DNA from: Tubiluchus corallicola
Lineage: Eukaryota > Priapulida > Priapulimorpha > Priapulimorphida > Tubiluchidae
Reading direction: 5' to 3'
NCBI GenBank assembly: GCA_030141605.1
Contig: JAQGDQ010000104.1
Coordinates: 472,001 to 536,000, forward strand
DNA: 64,000 bases
Below the pieces are notes generated by a model. It worked only from the letters and a program-made list of their open reading frames with translations, was not told where the DNA came from and did not search any database. The first letter of the stretch is position 1, and every line of letters starts with the position of its first letter. The translations under genes and the position numbers were made by a program. Below are positions 31,118 to 44,100 of this stretch, piece by piece.

Positions 31118-34100
31118 TTATTCTGCTTGTGCGCACAGTTTCTCAGTCATCGTGTTGAAGACGCCGGTCAACAGTTTCTGGAAGTGTTCACAAGATGGAG
31201 CCACCAGGCTGCGAAGAATGCTCGACACTGCGTCCGAAAACACACTGGAACAAAAGTAAAAATCTTTGTACTGTAAAGCATTTGCTACTGTTGTCTCTAT
31301 TTGTGTGAAAAAGTATTTTTTATATAGATTTACACTCAGCAACAGCAAGTCGGAATTTGCCACTTAGTGACAGGGACTATTTAAGATACATCATTTGTGG
31401 TATGGCCTGAACCTGATAGGGCATCTTAGCCTCGTTTCCATGTATGTACCACGTCTCGAAGAGAGAAATGGTGGTGGTAGCATGCTGGAACTGTTCAGAA
31501 AATGTTTTCCAGCAGGGCCACAGTTAAGTTGTTAAGACAACTCAGTGACAAAAGACAGTTATGTAAAAAATAAACCTATTTCTATTTGATAAGTTAATTT
31601 TTTTTGCTTTTGCTGATGTTTTAAGGAAAATGTTCTTTTATTGCTCAAAAACATAAAGACATTAAAAATATAATACATTGCTCATAACTTAAAAACATTA
31701 AAGATATAAGACATTGCTCAAAAACATAAAAACATTAAAGATATAAAACCATTAAAGATATAAGACATTGCTCAAACATTAAAGATATAAGACATTGCGC
31801 AAAAAAAAATTAAAGCATTAAAGATATAAGACATTGCTTAAAAACAAAAACATTAAAGATATAAGACATTGCTTAAAACATAAAGACGTTAAAGATATAA
31901 GGCATGGCTCAAAACATAGAAACATTAAAGATATAAGATATGGCTCAAAATATAAAAACATTAAAGAATAAGACATTGCTCAAAACGTAGGAACAATAAA
32001 GATATAAGACATTGCTCAAAAAAAGAAACTTTAAAGATATAAGACATTATCTACTATATTTGAAAATACTTCCTAACTAGTTAATTTTTTTATCAATGTG
32101 AGTCTGTTAACTGTTAATGATTGGAGTTTATCGACTAGTAACAAAATCTAAACATTTGATTTAAACGTGATTAATAATCACACATATCTCTATAAACACC
32201 TCCAGATTATAGCTTAACAGATGTGCAACACAACGTTCCTAATAACCGTTGTAAATTATAGTTTGTAAATATTCCTTGTAAATTATTATAACTTAGGAAA
32301 CTCCATGCTGATTTGCAGCAATTTCGATGAAATCGATGGAATAATAATTAAAATGGCTTTTAAAAAGTGCATTAAACAAAAATGGTAAGAAATAGCTTTG
32401 AAATTAACCGGAAGATGTATTGTAAATCTGAGTGTTTGTGGCCATACCGATATAGAAATAATAGTAATAAATGTAATCAGAATTAATTATTTTTACCTTG
32501 GTCTTAGTTTAAACATATTTTTATTGAAAGTATGGCTTGAACAGACAAAATATCTTGACCAGATATCTTGATCAAATAACAGATATCTTGATTTTCATGA
32601 CTATCTTGAATTTTTCATCTTTCACCATTTTTCCAATTGTCTGGTTCACGAAGAATTCCTTTACACATTCAATGACATTGCCAAATTTTAAAGTTGTGCA
32701 CATGTTAACAATGTCTCTGTTATAATCGCTGGTCTGCTTACCTGCAAGAGGTCGTAGATAAAGGCTGGCCATTATTAAACCACTTGACAGCTATAAGCGT
32801 TGTTAGTTCATACTGGAGTCTCGCCATAGCAATTGACGTCACTGGTCCCTGAAACATTGAACGTAGATCGAAGTTTGCAGAAAGAATGGTGGACATAGGA
32901 TTGCTGACCCTGAATGTCTTTGTAATGCACTGGGAAGTATCTTTCCCTGAAAAACGAAATTGTTAGTAACTGTTGAGCACTGAGCTAATTAGTTATACTA
33001 GCAGATGGAGACTGTAGTTTCAATACAGTAGCAGGAAACAATGAAATAACACAAATTTAATTTTTACAAGTATGTCTTTATTAAACAGCATAGTTTATAT
33101 GTTGTGTAGCCTAGTGAAATTCGACATATACATACTCATACAATTGTAGTATTACTCATATAGTGTCATTCGAGCAGATATATATAGTATGCAAAAGTAT
33201 ATATATATATTCCAATAATTTAAAATAGTTTGTAGGCATTCTAAGTATAAAGTTCTAAATTTCTAAGTTTAAAGTACTACGTCATTAAACTTTTTTACTA
33301 TATTGCAGTAATTATTTTATTTATTTTTTATTTTTTTTATTTATTATTATTATCACATTCAGTACAATATAATGACATTAAGCACACAGTGACATCAAAA
33401 TTATTACATCATACTGTATTAAATTGTTATGTTTCATACACTATCGTTATCATAAAAGAATAATTGTACTGCAGTGGGCTAGAGAAGCAAAGGCTTGTAT
33501 AAGCCCACTATCATGTGAACCCGATAAAAAAAGAATGAATGAGTGAACAAAAAAAAGAACTGGGAGAAAGGTTAGATCACACAGGATGGGTAGAAGGATG
33601 TGTTAGTGGAAGTGGTAGGAAGAAAGATAATAGATTGCGCTATGTTGACATCAGCTCTAAAGATTTATCAATGATGCTTTGTTTTGAATAATCTGTACCA
33701 GGATTGTGGTATTTCTCTACACTGTACAACTGCAGTATATTAAGAAGTTATTATTATTATTATTATATTAGAATAAGGGCAACATGCACAGGACTAATGG
33801 TCGTATGTTGTCCTTGTATTTGACATTCTTCTGTTGTATCTTGATGTAATTCCAATACTGTCCATGTGTGTAAGACAAGAAATGGTTCTTATTCTTATTC
33901 TTACACATGTTACCCTGCCTGGCATCTAATAAGGGCTTAACAGGCTAATGTAGTTGCCATGGTTGCATCCTAAAGGGATCAATAACAAAACGATCGCCCA
34001 ATCAGTTTTGTCATTGACGGTAAAATACTTTTGGCAAGTTTGGTTGTCTGTTAAATTTCAAAAGTCAATTCAATTCTACAAAACTTAACAAATGATTATC

Positions 34101-36712
34101 ATCATCATCTTGATCAACATTGTCGTTATTAGTATCAGCATTTTTTATAATCATTACTGTAAAATTGCAGCAGATAAATGGTTAATAATGAATATTGTGA
34201 TTGAAGCCACTAATAGAATATCCACTAAAACTAATGCACGGATATTTGATAGGTGTGAACTATGCTTTACCAGCTAAAGTTCACAGTTCCCCACGCACAA
34301 ATAATTAGTTCGTGAAGTGGGTTAGAGTTAGAGCATTGAAATTGTGTGGGAAATTGTAAAATCCTTGCCCTTTACGTTTTCTCAGATTTAGCAAACTAAT
34401 ACTGACATATCTTTTCCAATAACCAAATAACACTTTTTTAAAATCAGGGCTTTCTAAATCAATAGATCAATCAATCAATCAATTTATTTCACTCCAGCAA
34501 TACATATATAATACATCAACATACAATATTATTGAAACAAAAAGAAACAGTATAGGTAAAAAAACGTTGATGAAGTCAAATTAACTAAATAAAAGAGTTG
34601 CTGTATGACACCTTGAAAGCTTGGCTTGTTAAGGTGGCACAAATGAGTGAATGAAAGAATGGTTAAGGTTTGTAGACATGATGGAATGGAAAAAAATAGT
34701 AAGATTAGGGATAGGAAGAAGGAAAAGAAGAGAAGAAACGACTACAGTGTATGTTTAATTTACATAGAGGTATATAAAATAGCATTATAATTGATTAGAG
34801 GCCAAATATTGCGACTGCATGAGACATGGAACCATTAAAATTGTATTATGAGTATGTATTAAAAATGGTCCTTTTCAAGTACTTTTTGAAACTATAAATA
34901 GTTTTGTGTATTTTTACTTGGGTACTTTATTCCAGTTATTGGGGGCTGTGAATTTAATAAAGTGCCTGGCACTATTAGTACGACAGCAAGGGATATGATA
35001 TTCGTTGAACCTTGTAAAGTAATGTTTAGGATTTGCTGTAATACTCGCACCTTTCCAATATGCTAGTTATTTGTTTTATTGATTTTAAATTTTGGAACTT
35101 TTGGGGAATGTGACAGTTTGTGAAGAAGAAGTGAGTAGTGTACATTTATTTTATTCAGCTAATTCAATAAACTTACATCCCTTGGCAGTTGAAATTGCAG
35201 TCCACGACTGCTCGTTTTTGCAGATGCTTTGCAGTAGTTCTGACACCAAACCCACGTAGCGCTTTGCGTCGGATACTGTCGCATTTCCGATCATTGGCAG
35301 GAAAGTTGCAGGCAGAATTTTTTGCAGTGATTGCAGCAGCTGTGCGTTGAGGATAGCGATGGGGAAGATTATTGTGTCATCGCAGTTCTCGGCTTTAGTC
35401 AAATTGTCAATGCATCGTGGTGCAGATTCCGGTAGATCCCTGTATTAAAGGAAAACAGTGTGGGCAAGGAAATAAGGGGGAGAGCTGGTACCGAATTAAA
35501 GTTTGCCCACAATTATTAAGCCTGTTAGCTTTTACAATAAAAAAATCAAACAACACAATCATTAACATGTCATGAAGAATTATATTATAATAACTATACT
35601 AGCAGGTACAATCACAGAATCAAATAACATAATTATTATCAATACTGAAATACCACCATACTAAAACACAGTGGAACAATTAACCTGGCTAGCCCACAGG
35701 TCTAAATGCTCAACGTAGACCTGTCTTACACAGCTTAAATACAGAAAACTAGAACACTATTAATGTAAAAGCCTAAAAGGTCACTGTATTTAAACACTTT
35801 CACTTCCTTATGTTTTAAGTAGTGGACTGAAACATCAAAATCAAATACCTCATTTCTAGTAGTTGACCATTAGCCTGGTTAACTGCTTTTTGGAAGGGCA
35901 GTTTTGCCGTTGTTGTTAAATCTGACATTCTTCTGTGTGGACAACAACTCTTATTTGTTATTGTGCATTTAGACTAGCAAGTTTTCTCTCTGACAGCAAA
36001 CTTGCAAGTGTGAACTGCCTTGTGAGTTACTGTTGACAAGTTAAACTTGCTAATGTGAACTGCCTTGTGAGTTACTGTTGACACGTTAAACTTGCAAGTG
36101 TGAACTGCCTTGTGAGTTACTGTTGACAAGTTAAACTTGCAAGTGTGAACTGCCTTAAGAGTTACTGTTGACAAGTTAAACTTGCAAGTGTGAACTGCCT
36201 AGTGAGTTACTGTTGACAAGTTATTACAAACTGTTCCAATAGTTGCTACGAGTTGATTTCCTGTGAGTTACTGTCTAATGTGAGTGCTTAGGCAACTTAC
36301 TCTCACCACTTCTTGCATCGAGTAAAGAAGTGAGTGTCAGCTAGCACTTACTGTCAGAAAGTAACTCGCAGAAATTTTTGATTTCCAGTCTGAACGCGCT
36401 TGCGAGTGACCACGCCAGTAGTTTTAACCATTAAGCCATTACTTACATACAAATGTTGCCCCATTTACGTTTGAAGAAATTGGCAAAACCTTCGGGTGAT
36501 TTAGTTATGGCCTGGTCGCTCTTGAAGTCCTCGCGCAATGTCGTCCATTGTCCATAGAAGTCACTACACACTTTGTCCATGTTATGAGTTATATCCTTCA
36601 TGAACGTCTGCCACCAATAGTCGCACCTCGTCATGCTGCTAGAATACGAGGTCAGGCAGCAGCAAACTAAAAAAACATGGAAGATATGAAATAAACCGAG
36701 TCTAATCATCAT
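31118..36712 (-). CDS. Small secreted cysteine-rich protein of unknown family, four exons
   Basis: I do not recognise this protein. Exons on the minus strand: 36712-36447, 35439-35177, 32946-32742, 31244-31118. Phases 2, 1 and 2 agree at all three junctions, introns are GT-AG, and the joined frame gives 286 aa. An in-frame TAA immediately precedes the ATG, fixing the start. Seen: hydrophobic signal peptide (about 1-22), then a mature chain with ten cysteines (for example RCDYW, VCSDFY, ICMDL, RCIDN, NCDD, ICKN, QCITK, SCR, SCEHF, LCAQ), predicted mostly helical, with two N-glycosylation sites (NLT, NAT) and no membrane segment or ER-retention end. It lies between RECQL (convergent) and GBA (same strand). 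Probable extracellular or luminal protein; function unknown. Confidence 0.8.
31640..32050. repeat. Minisatellite, approximately 36-bp unit
   Basis: About a dozen imperfect copies of CATTAAAGATATAAGACATT plus an A-rich spacer (GCTCAAAAACATAAAAA). It lies in the last intron of the secreted-protein gene. Confidence 0.8.
33290..34090. other. AT-rich intron sequence with simple repeats
   Basis: T/A-rich tract at 33,310-33,355 and an ATT microsatellite at about 33,748-33,768, with no exon. The tract could be a LINE 3' tail, but I see no linked coding remnant. Confidence 0.35.
34460..35060 (-). mobile_element. LINE 3'-terminal fragment with (TCAA)n tail
   Basis: Minus strand from about 35,050 reads as the LINE C-terminus: HYFTRFNEYHIPCCRTN, then RHFIKFTAPNNWN. 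An untranslated part follows and ends in a GATT/ATCA tetranucleotide run at 34,462-34,482. It lies in an intron of the secreted-protein gene, same strand. Confidence 0.65.
35930..36415. mobile_element. MITE expanded by an internal 45-bp tandem array
   Basis: Five copies of a 45-bp unit (AACTGCCTTGTGAGTTACTG, then TTGACAAGTT...) span about 36,005-36,225. The flanks carry TCTCTCTGACAG (left) and, further right, CTGTCAGAAAGTAACTCGC and CAGTCTGAACGCG. The unit resembles the interior of the MITE at 38,223-38,444. First intron of the secreted-protein gene, ending about 30 bases after exon 1. Confidence 0.55.
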
Positions 36713-36828
36713 TTATTTGTACTGTAAACTTCGCATAACTCAAATCCAACCGGACCGAAAAAACTTTGTGTTAGGCGATGCTGACCATTTTCATATCCTG
36801 CTCTAGAATCTTATGAACCATTCCTTAT

Positions 36829-37100
36829 TGATCAACAATATGCAGATGATATTGGCTGGACTAGTGTATCAAATTTTCAAACTAACATAATAAAAAAGAA
36901 TTTTCCAAAAAAAACTAGAGAAAAGAAATCTTCAAGTAAACCAGTCAATTGTTATTGGGAAGACTATTGTCGGAAAGAGTCAGGTCTTTTGACAAGGTTA
37001 AATTATCAGATCCAGTTAACGTCTGCGATTGCAAGGGTACAAACTGATAAAAAATACATTGAAGAAAGTGAGACAACCGATACGGACAAACTATAAGCAA
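36829..37100 (+). mobile_element. LINE reverse-transcriptase fragment
   Basis: Opens with DQQYADDIGWTSVSNF, a reverse-transcriptase catalytic box and its typical followers, then about 70 further codons without stop. It lies about 100 bases upstream of the secreted-protein start codon, on the other strand. Confidence 0.6.
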
Positions 37101-37529
37101 GTGTATCAGTTTCAACAATGTTAGATAAGCACATAAACCAGAGAAAATTCAGTAATAACCTGAATTGACGCTGTTACATTATATTGCTGTTATTACCTGC
37201 AATAACAGCTTGCAGCAATAATCTCTCCATCTACAGTTTAGGTGAACTTCAAACCAAATGAGCTTCTTTATTCTGAAGAAGTGCCAACCTGTAAATTATA
37301 ATTATCCTAGTAAATTATACCAAGATTACAATTTTAAACTGTCTATTTACTGTTTAACTAAGTAGTTAGAGTAAATATGTCTATCATTTGGAAAGCTTTC
37401 AAAGGAGTAAAATAATTTTAACAGCCTCTGAAAATATCATCCCTCTGTAACATATATATATATATATATCACATACATCACATATACATATATCATATAT
37501 GTATCCTCAGCAAAAATGTGTAAGTATAT

Positions 37530-38185
37530 GCCAAACTATCCAACTATGCCAACAATGCCAAAATATCCAAACTGATTCCTACTAGAATGTGCTTGTGTGA
37601 AATCAGGTTATCAGTAGTTGTTGTGAGTATCTTACTTCTCTTTAGAAGTTATTATTCTCTTTATTATTAAAGCTAATATAGTTTTAGTAATAGTGACAGC
37701 AGAATAAACACCAAAATTCATATCCCATCTGATCGTTGGTCATGCATGGCATACAAAGAATCCTTTGTTCATTTGACTGGAAACTGTTCAAAGTGCATTG
37801 TGACATCACAAACAAAAGCAGAATTCAATTCAAAGCTGCCACTGCAGCTGAAAGCATGATCCTTTTATGTAGATAAATACCTACTTATTTCTGTCTAAGA
37901 ATGGCATCAAAACAACGGCAAAATATCCAAACTCATTTCTATTAGAATGTGCTAGTGTACATTAAAAAGATCAAGTTTGTCGGTGACTGTTGTGGGTATT
38001 TCATTTCTCTTAACAACTATAATACTAGTGACAGCAGAATAAATACCCTAACTGATCCTCGGTCGTGCACGGAGTAGAAAGAATCTCTTGTTCAGAATCT
38101 CAAATGATTGGAACCTGTTCAAACGCAGTGTGATGGCACAAACAAACAGAGCATGTACAATTTAAAGCTGTCCATTCACTTTCGA
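37530..38185 (+). repeat. Tandem duplication of about 360 bp
   Basis: 37,555-37,850 and 37,915-38,180 align along most of their length: AAAATATCCAAACT, AGAATGTGC, GTGACAGCAGAATAAA, AGAATC and AAAGCTGCC/TCC in the same order. No coding content. Confidence 0.65.
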
Positions 38186-38222
38186 TTGCTTGTTCAGCTA
38201 CAAAGGGCATGAAGGTAACTAA

Positions 38223-38444
38223 TGGCACATTCAGATGCAGAAATTTTTCTCTGAGAGTAAAGTCGCACGTATGAATAGCTTGGCAACTTACTCGCAACTT
38301 ATTGTCAACTCAGCAAAAGTTGCTGAGGGTTAACAAGTTGTGAGAGAAGTCGTCAAGCCGTTCACACATGCGACTTTAATCTCAGAGAGAAGTTTGTACA
38401 ACAAGTTGCAAAAGAAGTCTATACATCTGAACGTGCCATAATAA
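38223..38444. mobile_element. MITE with long inverted repeats
   Basis: Left end TGGCACATTCAGATGCAGAA, right end reversed TGGCACGTTCAGATGTATAG. Further in, both arms share TCTCTGAGA-TAAAGTCGCA. The centre has CAACTTACTCGCAACTTATTG. No coding capacity. Confidence 0.65.
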
Positions 38445-39734
38445 ATCTCATGATGATGCTTTTATTGTGAAACTACAACATTGTCACACCATTGTTTTCA
38501 TTTTTCAGACAACAGCAGCTGTTGTTAGTGTGCATTCCAAATACCATTTTCAGGCCTCATTGTTATTATTACAACGTTATTATTATTAGGCCTCATTGTT
38601 ATTGTGACTTATTACAGGGACATTTGTGTCCAATGTGTGCCATAGTTGCAAAATTTTACCATTGCCAATGACCAAGTTTCTTTTCTTAACAAATTCTGGA
38701 ATAAAATGCATTTTTTAAAACTTATCTAGCAAAGTCCACGGGGAAATGTCATTATTCCATTTAGCTTTTTTTACCACTGGATCACGTTATGTGCAACATG
38801 GCTTCCTTACATGTTGCAAATTGCAAATTTATCATTCCATTATAAGCAAGTTGTAGGGCAGCAGTACGTACTGGGTTCTGTAGTTCGTACTGGGACTTTC
38901 AGCCATCAAATGGAAGCTGATAGAGAACTGCTGGAGATATAAATTCACTATGACAGATAAGCTGACTTGGTTGACAGCTCACTCAAAATGACAATTATAT
39001 CTATTAATATTAGTATATCTATTATTATTATTCTACCTATGAAAATATTTACCAACAAGAACTACATAAAAACTGTACATCACATCAGTTATAAAAGAAT
39101 ATATTGGGTATCATTCTCTTCTTTCACATTAAGTTACAAAATCGAAATTTGTAATCAAAAAATAAAATCAAAATTTTTGTGATATATTCTCTTTTACAAA
39201 ATTGTTTTCACAAAAATGTAAACTGACAACTGTTGCAAAATGAATTTTATGGAGTATGGTTATTGATGGTGAAGGTTTAAAACACAGTCTGCTCAAAGCT
39301 CATAATCCACTCAAAAATCATAATACACTCATAATATTAAATCATAAAAATCATAATATACAGCTTAACTGGTATTAGGGGAAAAAAATTCTCTGAATTA
39401 AATGTTACAGCTTTTGACCTTTCGTTTTGGAACTAATCTTACAATCAAGGAAGATCGAATCATTATTTGAAGTTGCTCGTTTGATGAAGAAATTTGTGAC
39501 ACAGAACAGCAAATCATGATGTATTGTGTCAAAAAAAATTTACATTACTGTTACAACTTATATTATTATCACAGTCAGAAGGATGTCGAGTACCGCACGT
39601 GTGTCAACCGCATTCTGGTCACACCAGTTTTGCTTCAATATGACAGAATTATTTTGTACGTTTTTATTCTCGTGATGACCACACCAGCGTCTGTAGAGTG
39701 TGCGACATAGCAAAGATGTTGGCATAGCCCCTGT

Positions 39735-39830
39735 CATTGTCTTTTATGCTGACGACATAGTCTTCATCATTCCTGCAATGTATATAGAAAAATTAATAAA
39801 GAAAACAATGTCAATGAATTCAGGGACATG
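39735..39830 (+). mobile_element. Possible LINE catalytic-box relic
   Basis: Reads VIVFYADDIVFII before frame breaks. The YADD box in this setting suggests reverse transcriptase, but the match is short. Confidence 0.35.
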
Positions 39831-39910
39831 TTTTAGTCAGGCCTAACCAAAGTGTACTACAAATTCCAGTATTTCTAAAAAGTTCAAAGGCTATCTTATG
39901 TTTTGTTTTA

Positions 39911-39995
39911 AAGATGCAACAGCATATAATGCCTCATTTTCTTGCCAATAGATGTCACCACGCAAGAAAATTAGGCATTATAAGCTGATGCATCC
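39911..39995. repeat. Strong hairpin (approximately 35-bp arms, 16-base loop)
   Basis: Left arm GATGCAACAGCATATAATGC then CTCATTTTCTTGC; the right arm is its reverse complement with about three changes. It could be a tiny palindromic MITE or a small-RNA precursor. No further evidence for either. Confidence 0.6.
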
Positions 39996-40019
39996 TTAGA
40001 ACCAACAGATGGCACCACC

Positions 40020-41115
40020 TTTCTGAGAAAAATAGCTCGGGGCAGCCACCCATTTGAAATAGATTTGCAAACAGACACCTCTTCACTTACTAATGAGGGT
40101 TGACACTTGCTCAACTTTCATAACTTCACACTGTAACCACCCACTGTGTAATCCTAGTACTAATATTTTTATGCATTGGTGTTGCCATCTAATAACTGAA
40201 CTAATATAACATAGTGTACCTTTGAAAACCCAGGATTGGCACCTCATCTCTATAGCAAGATTGTAATTACTCTAGAAAGAACTGATTGATGCAGTAGAAG
40301 CAGGTCATTCCTAATTGGCGAAAAGTTTTCAACTTTGTTTATGCTAGCAGTGCACCAGTTATGCCAAAAAACTTTCCCTGGTCACCCATGTAAATTCTAA
40401 CCAGCAGTGGTATCACTTAACTAGTTCTCTGACCTGCAAAACTACGATATCGACAGTCAAAAGAAATGTTAATTTCTCACTGATGCATGTGACCATAGAA
40501 CTGAAAACAAAATAGTCTTGAATGCTGATCACGGAATGTACTTTGAAAAAAAAGTACTTCAAACATTTTTTATTCTTGTAAAGTTGTCTACGTACCTGTT
40601 GAGCACCGTAATGACAACCAAATTCTCAGGTGTGATGAATCCAGAGACTTCTACACATTTTGTTTTACTAACTGATAACCCAATTCGCTTCGATCCAGGT
40701 CGAACAAACTTGCTGAAACGGTAAAATGATACGACCAGTTAGAGAGCTGACTGCGACGATTCTTGTCGTTATTACACCAGAACAGCAAGAACAGCATGAA
40801 AAAGTTTTTCAATGTAAGACTGTAGCACATTGTTAGTGGATTGTGGAATATTTGGTGTACATTGAGCAGAATGTGGATACATTCTCATACTTGGATGCAT
40901 TTAAAATTCTTTACTGAGAGAAATAGCTCAAGGCAATTTGGCAGATGAAATCACCCATCTGAAATCAGTTTTTCAAACAGTCACCTGTTCACTTACTAAT
41001 GAGGGTTGACATTGCTCAACTGTCGTGACTTCACACTATGACCTACAGTCACCTATCCACTTTCTAACAAGGATCGACACTGCTCAACTTTCATGACTTC
41101 ACACTATACAGCCAA
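40020..41115. repeat. Local repeat of an approximately 60-bp block
   Basis: The block CACTTACTAATGAGGGTTGA plus CAACTTTCATAACTTCACAC occurs at about 40,085-40,135, 40,988-41,040 and, more worn, 41,055-41,105. It flanks GBA exon 9 on both sides in the same orientation. Confidence 0.5.
40413..40500 (-). CDS. Candidate last exon of GBA (doubtful)
   Basis: A good acceptor (TTTTCAG) at 40,503-40,501 precedes a phase-compatible frame of 28 codons (SSMVTCISEKLTF...) ending in TGA at 40,415-40,413. It starts NRSS like the human junction but lacks the usual SI-T-x-x-W ending of GBA, so it may be a chance frame. Confidence 0.2.
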
Positions 41116-44100
41116 TACCCGACAGTGGGTGAGACCACTTTCTCTTAGCTTGGAGAAATTCATCAAACCTAGGCTAGTGCCATCCCCTCACACACTATGA
41201 ACATGGATTGAGGTTCCAAAGTATGCTGTTCGCTTGTTATGTAAATCGTAGATAACTGACTGTGGTGAAGTTTTTTCAGCTTGGACAGCCACAAGCCACT
41301 GAGTTGTACCATTAACTTGGACTTTACAAAAATTCTCACCTAAAGTGACCCATTGCATAGAACATTGGCTGTTTATAAAACTCGTCAGTTTCGTAATTTA
41401 CGATCACTGGACTGTCTACGAAATTCTTATCCCAGTTTGGTCCGCCTTTCATATCTAATGCCATGTTCCAATCGGTCCAACCTATAGCCCAGTTGTTAAT
41501 ATCCTGGAATGAAATTGAAGCTGATGTCATTTTAAATTTTCCTTTAAAGATTTACGTCACTTTTTCAATGACTCCTGTATGAAGCAATTACATCATTGAG
41601 CTGTAGCGAGAATGCAGTTCTCAAAGCTACTCATAGTAATTCAGTAGAATAGAACAGTTCAGCATTTACATTCTTTGAAATGCAATATGTTTGTACCGTA
41701 AAATTGTCTGCTTCACAACTTGTCTGTCCATGCGATAAGCCTTCTGCAGTTCCAGAGATTGATGATAATTGTGAAAAGATCAAAGGTTAAGTGTATCAGA
41801 CAATGCATTTGTGTACGCTTGACAACACCTCACAGCCCATGCTATTGTAATAGTAACAGTTTTAACATGTTTTAACAGCTAGCTAGAAACTTACCTAGTT
41901 TATTTTTTCTTGTTCCCAAGCAAGAACCTGCTAGTAAACTAGCTAGGCACATTCTACGCGCAGACTAATGCACAATTAAATAACGTCCACATAAAACAAA
42001 TGAAGTTACTGAATTGATGGAGAAGACGGTTTTGCTTTACCAACAAGTCATGTGACAGCTGTAGTTAAGACACATTGTTGTGGTACACTTAACCATTGAC
42101 CTACATGTGCACAAAGAAACTATGAAAAGGTTCATTGCAAGAGATCAAAGAAAACGTCAGAGAACCATTTTGCTCAATTTGCACAAGTGTTTTTATATTT
42201 TACAAGTATTTTATATTTGCATTTCATTGTGATAAGATATATTTTTATTATTTATTATATACAATAATTTATCACAATTTTTTCCTCACATCTTCCTCAC
42301 AATTTTTATCACAAATAGTGCTGAATACGGGTTACTGGCTCGTGGAGTTTTTCTCCTTAACGCCTTGATATATCATTTAGAACAACATTTATCACTGCCG
42401 TGGAATCCGTTTTTTTTGCTAAAAAATGGAGTAATTCTACGGTGGTGTCAAAATTTTTAAAAGCTGATAAAAACTTGATGCACGAACAAAGACAACATCA
42501 CAGTGAAACAGATTGTCAGGAAGAAACTGACTTAAGTCATAAGTCATTTATTTCACATTACACATTTACAATAGTTTCATGTACAATATATAGTGAAAGG
42601 GCCTACAATGAACATAATACAAATAAACTTTTATTGTTTCTACACAAGAAAAGCCTCACACACTGTTTACCTGTATACAAATGTATATGTGTTGCGGGCA
42701 ATCAAAAAGCAGGGCTTGTTAGATTGTACCACACAGTGAAAGAAAAAAGTAATGGAAATAATCTGAAAATTTAAAGTGAATGGTATGATAAAAAAATTTA
42801 GTGCTTAAAATGGAATGATGTAATGAATGAAGCTCATATATGAGATGATATAAAAGATGGAAAGACTATTATTTGTTAATAGTATGTAAAATTAAGATAA
42901 CTTGATTAAGATAACACCACTGTTTTGCCACTACTGTGAGGATGGATACTGATAGAAATTTTGATTACTCACTGATACTTACTTAAAATTTGATTTTTAG
43001 CATTTTTTTAAAACTAGTAATAGATCCGCTATTTTTTGCGGATTGACAAATCTCATTTCAGGCTTTTGGTCCTTTAAATATTATAAAATGTTTAGCTATG
43101 TTGGTTCTACAGAAAGGCACAATTTATTGATTATTTCTTGTATTATGTCTCTTAGGTGTCAATTTGACAGCAACTTACTTTGGAGTAACACTCAGTAAAC
43201 ATTACACTCAGTAACTTTGCAAGCAACTAACTCAGAAACTTTATTTAACCTCTACTGGAACTCGTAATCTGTTTAACTCATGTTTACTACCTTCAATTTC
43301 ATTTTACAGTTCTAAACCGCTATGGATTTCCACGGATACAAAATTTTTGTAACTCTTGATAACTTTTTTGTGCACAAAAAATTCACTGCACTACGTTGTA
43401 AACTAGGCAAGTCTGTGTTAGTACTGGTTTCCTCCTCATAACTACAAACATGTTTAAAACAAAATTAAATCACTTTTGTGAGTAAATATTTGCTTTTTTA
43501 AATATCTAGCAAGGAACTTGAGCAGTCAATTAACTTTGAAAAAAATTAAAGTTTTAAAGTAAGTTCAAAAGTTTAATAATTTAACTAACAAATGCTTACT
43601 TTATACCTGTATGATGCTGTGAGCATAGTCCTCTCCTCTGCTCCAGCTTCCAAGAGTAACACTCTCATCCCAAGGATTCTGTCCTCTACAAGCCTCCGTG
43701 GCAAGTATGAATCTGCCGGGGTATCGCTCGTGGGTTATTGACAATATTTTTGAAGGCACAAGAAAGTCCAAGTACCAGTGGACAGCAATGCCCGACACGT
43801 ACTGAGCCGCCTTGGGGTTTGACAAAATCTGAAAGTTTAGAACACACTCTTGAAGTTTTGCTGTTTCGATGCAAATTACTTTATGGATAAAATCTATGCA
43901 TGAGGAAAAAGAAATGCAAGAAATATTGTTGGATAAAGAATTTTAATTCCACTTTGGCATATTGAGACCAGCTTTCTATTGTTTTTGAACATTTATGCCT
44001 CTTCAGCCAGCATTTAGAATTTCAAATATAACAGGCCCAAATGAAATTGGAAGGAGTTTCCAATTCTCCACACAATTTAAATGTCGTACCCCCAACCCTA

